Source: an uncultured Filifactor sp. (lineage in GTDB: Bacteria; Bacillota; Clostridia; Peptostreptococcales; Filifactoraceae). Taken from it: DNA of 10,410 nt. The position numbers and the translations under genes were made by a program. The notes beneath the pieces were generated by a model. That model ran no database searches, had not been told where the DNA came from, and saw nothing but the letters and a program-made list of their open reading frames with translations. This document shows, piece after piece, positions 6,941 to 10,410 of this stretch (its first letter is position 1; each line of letters starts with the position of its first letter). The stretch is from positions 1 through 10,410 of the forward strand of contig CAMYCP010000030.1 of assembly GCA_947254385.1 (NCBI GenBank), in the 5' to 3' direction.

Positions 6941-8107
6941 GTGATAATTCGATTTGCAAAAAATAGAGAAAAAGAACAGGTCAAAAATTTATGGGAATAT
7001 TCATTCACTGATGATCCTAAATTTGTGGATTATTTTTTTGAAAATGAATATGACCTTAAAAATAATGTCGTACTTTTACATGACGGAAAACTCATAGCCT
7101 CACTCATACTTCAAGAGGTTGAGGTTTCGTTTTACGGCAAAATTGAGAAATTACATTATATAGTGGGTGTGAGTGTTGCACCGGAGTATCGCGGATACGG
7201 TTTTTCAACAATGTTGATGCAATACGTTTTAACCTTTCTTGCTGAGAAAAAGGAAGAAATTGTCCTGCTCATGCCGATAGACAGCGCAATTTACCGTAGG
7301 TACGGGTTTATCAACATAATGCAAAATTTTACCGCCGAATGTGATATAGTAAACCTTTCAAGATTTAGAAGTGAATATGAGATTGAAATAGCAAAAGACC
7401 CTAAAACGATGGCGCTTTTGTATGAACACGCCGTTAAAAAATACGATATTTTTAGAACTCGTGATATAAATTATTATGAAAAAAAAATAAGTGCGATGGA
7501 AGTGGAACGCGCTTACCCGTTTTTTGTAAAATCCGAAGAAATCAAAGGCGGGGGTTTTTTTAATCTCAACGCATCCGAAAGGACACTGTATATAACGGAA
7601 ACTATATGTAAAGACAGCAACGCTTGGCGCACCGTATTAAGTTTTGCCGCACACCACAGGACGCAAGCCGACAAACTCGTGTTGGACACGCCGGATATTC
7701 ATTCATTGGAGCTTGTACACGGTTTTGATAATAAGTGGAAAGTGGAAAGAAAACCGTTTATGATGGCACGTGCGTTAAATCCCGATATACTGCTTAAAAA
7801 ATGGATAAAACGTGTATTTAAATATATAAATTGTGACAGAAATATAGTTTTTATGATAAAAGATGACGTCTTAAAAACAAACGAAACACTTTTAAAACTG
7901 AATGTTAAAACCGGAAGATTGAACAACGGCTTGGACGAAAAAGCCGATGTTGTAATATCGCCGGAAGGGATAGTATTGCTATATTTGTGCGGTTTCTCAT
8001 TTAGAGAGCTTGTGAATACGGGCTATATCATATCCGAAGAAAAAATTGCGGATATGTTTAAAGACGTTCGTTCGTTATCATCGGTATTTGTACATGAATA
8101 TTATTAG
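6941..8107 (+). CDS. Eis-like GNAT N-acetyltransferase with SCP2-type C-terminal domain
   Basis: Transfers an acetyl group from acetyl-CoA to an amine; Eis-family members acetylate a wide range of amines including aminoglycosides, but the natural substrate here is unknown. The 388-residue length fits the tridomain Eis architecture. The first GNAT domain holds the acetyl-CoA motif VSVAPEYRGYGFSTML (77-92) and PIDSAIYRRYGF (112-123), whose tyrosine region matches the Eis active site. A second, degenerate GNAT-like domain follows, and the C-terminal third (about 280-388) is SCP2-like, with a DEKADVVISPEG segment (about 335-346) and the terminal aromatic EYY. In Eis the C-terminal carboxylate works in catalysis. 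The start is GTG, supported by AAAGGA ending 6 bases before it. It lies 3 bases after the DUF2156 gene and overlaps comEC by 14 bases. Confidence 0.85.
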   Translation: MIIRFAKNREKEQVKNLWEYSFTDDPKFVDYFFENEYDLKNNVVLLHDGKLIASLILQEVEVSFYGKIEKLHYIVGVSVAPEYRGYGFSTMLMQYVLTFLAEKKEEIVLLMPIDSAIYRRYGFINIMQNFTAECDIVNLSRFRSEYEIEIAKDPKTMALLYEHAVKKYDIFRTRDINYYEKKISAMEVERAYPFFVKSEEIKGGGFFNLNASERTLYITETICKDSNAWRTVLSFAAHHRTQADKLVLDTPDIHSLELVHGFDNKWKVERKPFMMARALNPDILLKKWIKRVFKYINCDRNIVFMIKDDVLKTNETLLKLNVKTGRLNNGLDEKADVVISPEGIVLLYLCGFSFRELVNTGYIISEEKIADMFKDVRSLSSVFVHEYY

Positions 8108-9377
8108 AGTGAGAAGATGGGCAATAGTTGTAATGCTCATCTTTCTGTTTATGTCTTTTATTATTACAAGACTTAATTATAACAGTCAAAATTTTTCAAA
8201 TAAAAACGGCGCTTTGGATACCGTAAAAAGTGTAACTTATAAAGACGGCAAAACTTCTATATTTATGAAAAAACATTGCTGTTATATCTATGGTAAAACA
8301 AATTTAAGAGCGGGAGATATAGTAAAAATATCAGGAGAAATATCGCCCGTTTTAAAAAATACAGACAAGGGATATGCGTTTTATTTACGAAGTAAGGGAA
8401 TTGAATATCAAGTAAAAAAAGCTGAATTTACTATTATAGGTAAAGACGATTTACTCTCTGTTATGGATGCGGGCCGCAGGAAACTTGGACACATAATAGA
8501 AGATTTATATAGAGATAATTCATATTTATACAAAGCACTGTTTTACGGCGAACGAAACGACATACCGGAAGATGTGAAAGATATGTTCAGTATGACAGGC
8601 ACGGCACACGTGCTCGCACTGTCCGGCTTTCACGTGGGAATTATTTTATTTATGGTTATATTCTTGCTCAAATTTTTACCTTATCGTTTAAGAACGGTTC
8701 TTGCAATGTTTATAATATCAGCTTATGCCGTATTTTCAGGGGCCGGTTCGTCAATAGTTCGAGCCACATTATTTTATATTTTGCTCGTAAGCTCGTTTTT
8801 TTGCCGTAGAAGATACGATTTGTTATCAGCAGCAGGAGTAAGCTCATCGGTTTTGATGTTTATAAATCCGTGGATAATATATGACAGAGGCTTTCAGCTT
8901 TCATTTTTGAGTGTAATTTCAATCGGGATGTTTTATCCTATTTTAAAAAACATACGTGTAAAATCTGAAATTAAACCTGTATTTGACGCCGCAATGCTGA
9001 CTTTGTCGGCGCAAATTTTAACTTTGCCTTTAACCGTGAGATACTACGGGATTATACCCGTATATTCTCTTTTAGCTAATATACTGATATTACCTTTGTT
9101 TAGCCTTCTGATGTTCGTATCTGCGGCTTCTATAATCATCTACCGGTTAAAAAATCTTGCGCTTGCCGTTTGCGATGTAAGTACTCTAATAATGCACACC
9201 ATATTTTATATACAAAAAAGCATACTCAAACTTCCTTATGCGGTAATTTATGTAGATATATCGAACGTAAAAGTAATATTTTTGTTTTTGTTCTTTATAT
9301 TCGTAAGACTGTATTATGTAAAACTTAAGCTGAAAGAAGGGTATTATGACAGTAAACGACTTAAAAAAAGTGGCTGA
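8094..9377 (+). CDS. comEC: ComEC/Rec2 DNA-uptake channel, lacking the MBL domain
   Basis: Inner-membrane channel for single-stranded DNA during natural transformation. From the ATG at 8094 it has 427 residues: one N-terminal membrane helix (about 8-25), an extracytoplasmic OB-fold-like region with the paired C62-C63 (about 42-115), then the Competence domain with the hallmark TGTAHVLALSGFHVGI (168-183), SGAGSSIVRA (215-224), PWIIYDRGFQLSFLSVISIG (259-278) and NILILPLFSLL (329-339), about seven to nine helices. It ends after a last membrane helix and a basic tail (KLKLKEGYYDSKRLKKSG). Full-length ComEC, such as the 776-residue B. subtilis protein, continues into an MBL domain that is absent here. 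A TTG at 8046 would extend the frame but deep inside the upstream gene. No ribosome binding site is seen; coupling by the 14-base overlap is likely. It overlaps holA by 32 bases. Confidence 0.9.
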   Translation: MNIIRVRRWAIVVMLIFLFMSFIITRLNYNSQNFSNKNGALDTVKSVTYKDGKTSIFMKKHCCYIYGKTNLRAGDIVKISGEISPVLKNTDKGYAFYLRSKGIEYQVKKAEFTIIGKDDLLSVMDAGRRKLGHIIEDLYRDNSYLYKALFYGERNDIPEDVKDMFSMTGTAHVLALSGFHVGIILFMVIFLLKFLPYRLRTVLAMFIISAYAVFSGAGSSIVRATLFYILLVSSFFCRRRYDLLSAAGVSSSVLMFINPWIIYDRGFQLSFLSVISIGMFYPILKNIRVKSEIKPVFDAAMLTLSAQILTLPLTVRYYGIIPVYSLLANILILPLFSLLMFVSAASIIIYRLKNLALAVCDVSTLIMHTIFYIQKSILKLPYAVIYVDISNVKVIFLFLFFIFVRLYYVKLKLKEGYYDSKRLKKSG

Positions 9378-10386
9378 AAAAGAGCATATGTTTATCATAT
9401 CAAAGAGCGACGGCTTTTTGACCGAACAATTTTTAAATTTTTTAAAACAAAAATTAAAACCCTCGTTTTTAAGTTTCAATTTTATAACCTTAAATCAAAG
9501 CAACGTGGAATATAATGATGCAGAAAACAGAATAATGAGCATACCGTTTGTAGACGATAAAAAACTTGTGTACTTTCCGGAATTTTACACCGGCGAAAAC
9601 AAAAAAAATATATGGAATAAAAAAGAAATGGAAAGATTTATAACATTGTGTGAGAATCTTCCTGAAAATATATATCTTCTCATAAATATGAGCGATGAAA
9701 ACCGCAAGAACAAGTTTACCGAAAAATTGGAAAAAAACTTTGTAAAATCCACCTTTGAAAGACTTAACGCCTCCCAGCTTAAAAGCTGGATAAAACGTTC
9801 ATTTAAAGAAAAAAATATACTCATAAACAATGAAGATATAGAAGAATATATTAGACTTTCGGGTTATCTTGATTATAAAAGTGAAGTAACCTTGCGTGAA
9901 ATTCAAAACGACCTCGATAAATGGACGGCATTGTGTTTAGATAAGGGCAGATTAAGCCTTTCGGATTTGTCTGATATTTTTGAAAATAGAAATCAAAGCG
10001 ACGTATATAAAATCGCTGAATCTGTATTTTCAGGTAATACATCTTCAGCACTCAAACAGTATACACAACTTAAAAAAAGCGCCGATAAATATAAATTGCC
10101 GTTACTTTTGCTTTATGCGCTCACAAGTTCGGTAATTAAAGCATCAAGAGCGGGAATCTTGATAAAAAAGGGAGAGAGCCGAATGGAATTTGCTAAAATA
10201 TTGGGCGTACCGCCATTTGCCGTGGAAAAATCCGTATCGCTATATAAAAAATTCAGCGAAAAAAAACTTATAAAACTTTTAAATATCCTTAATGATTACG
10301 ATTTGAAACTTAAAACCGGTGAACTTTCTACGGAGTTCGCCGGTGAAATAATTATTGCGGCAACCGTTGAAACATTAAAGAATTGA
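9346..10386 (+). CDS. holA: DNA polymerase III delta subunit (HolA)
   Basis: The delta subunit opens the beta sliding clamp as part of the clamp-loader complex. The 346-residue protein has normal length and the family's layout: an N-terminal domain (about 1-140) with the conserved PFVDDKKLVYF stretch (67-77) and NIYLLINMS (102-110), a middle lid-like domain containing STFERLNASQLKSWIKRSF (134-152), and the helical collar domain (about 210-340) with VYKIAESVFSGNTSSALKQY (220-239), KLPLLLLYALTSSVIKA (249-265), FAKILGVPPFAVEKS (283-297) and the NDYDLKLKTGEL segment (320-331). The N-terminal G-E/D-E motif usually seen after the first strand is replaced by SKSDGF, a small divergence. AAAGAAGG ends 5 bases before the ATG and the gene overlaps the end of comEC. 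The comEC-holA pair is common in Firmicutes. The 24 bases after the stop hold nothing recognisable. Confidence 0.92.
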   Translation: MTVNDLKKVAEKEHMFIISKSDGFLTEQFLNFLKQKLKPSFLSFNFITLNQSNVEYNDAENRIMSIPFVDDKKLVYFPEFYTGENKKNIWNKKEMERFITLCENLPENIYLLINMSDENRKNKFTEKLEKNFVKSTFERLNASQLKSWIKRSFKEKNILINNEDIEEYIRLSGYLDYKSEVTLREIQNDLDKWTALCLDKGRLSLSDLSDIFENRNQSDVYKIAESVFSGNTSSALKQYTQLKKSADKYKLPLLLLYALTSSVIKASRAGILIKKGESRMEFAKILGVPPFAVEKSVSLYKKFSEKKLIKLLNILNDYDLKLKTGELSTEFAGEIIIAATVETLKN

Positions 10387-10410
10387 TATGATTTTAAATA
10401 ACCTTTAAAA

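Noticed and set aside
8046..8093. TTG at 8046 as start of comEC
   Set aside because: It would overlap the GNAT gene by 62 bases and add a stretch outside the usual N-terminal membrane helix; the ATG at 8094 directly precedes that helix.
10388..10408. Start of another gene after holA
   Set aside because: ATG at 10388 meets a stop after six codons. The window ends too soon to see what follows.

Overview
The window looks like ordinary chromosome from a low-GC Gram-positive bacterium, most likely an anaerobic Clostridia/Tissierellia-type Firmicute. The grounds are the A+T-rich composition, heavy use of AGA and ATA codons, Shine-Dalgarno sites of the AAGGAG/GGAG type, the rlmB-rae1(yacP) and comEC-holA gene pairs familiar from Firmicutes, and an oxygen-sensitive-type QueH instead of QueG. 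I cannot name the genus from the sequence. There are ten protein-coding genes and no tRNA, rRNA, CRISPR array, transposase or phage gene.

Left part (1-3485, all on +): queH and tgt supply two steps of queuosine tRNA modification. They are followed by rlmB (23S rRNA 2'-O-methyltransferase) and, overlapping it by 4 bases, the ribosome-associated NYN nuclease gene rae1/yacP. This is a translation/RNA-maintenance block. The two gaps queH-tgt and tgt-rlmB each hold a copy of the same ~90-base AT-rich foldback repeat. A partial match to its core lies upstream of queH.

Middle part (3486-5953): an orphan family-5 (peptide/nickel type) substrate-binding lipoprotein on + faces, tail to tail with a 3-base gap, a membrane-anchored metallo-beta-lactamase-fold protein on -. 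The latter resembles the C-terminal domain of ComEC. Its promoter region is divergent from the next operon.

Right part (5954-10386, all on +): a tightly packed operon of a DUF2156 (MprF-like aminoacyltransferase fold) protein, an Eis-like GNAT/SCP2 acetyltransferase, a ComEC DNA-uptake channel and HolA (DNA polymerase III delta). A good promoter (TTGAAA-18-TATACT) precedes it. The first gene has no normal start codon at its ribosome binding site and probably starts at AUU.

Most notable points: (1) ComEC here stops after the membrane domain, while a free, secreted-side MBL domain protein is encoded about 2.2 kb away, which suggests a split ComEC; (2) the foldback repeat pair, whose wobble pattern fits an RNA structure on the + strand and whose edges carry possible 4-base direct repeats; (3) the AUU start. 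I do not see a clearly new multi-gene defence or mobile system.
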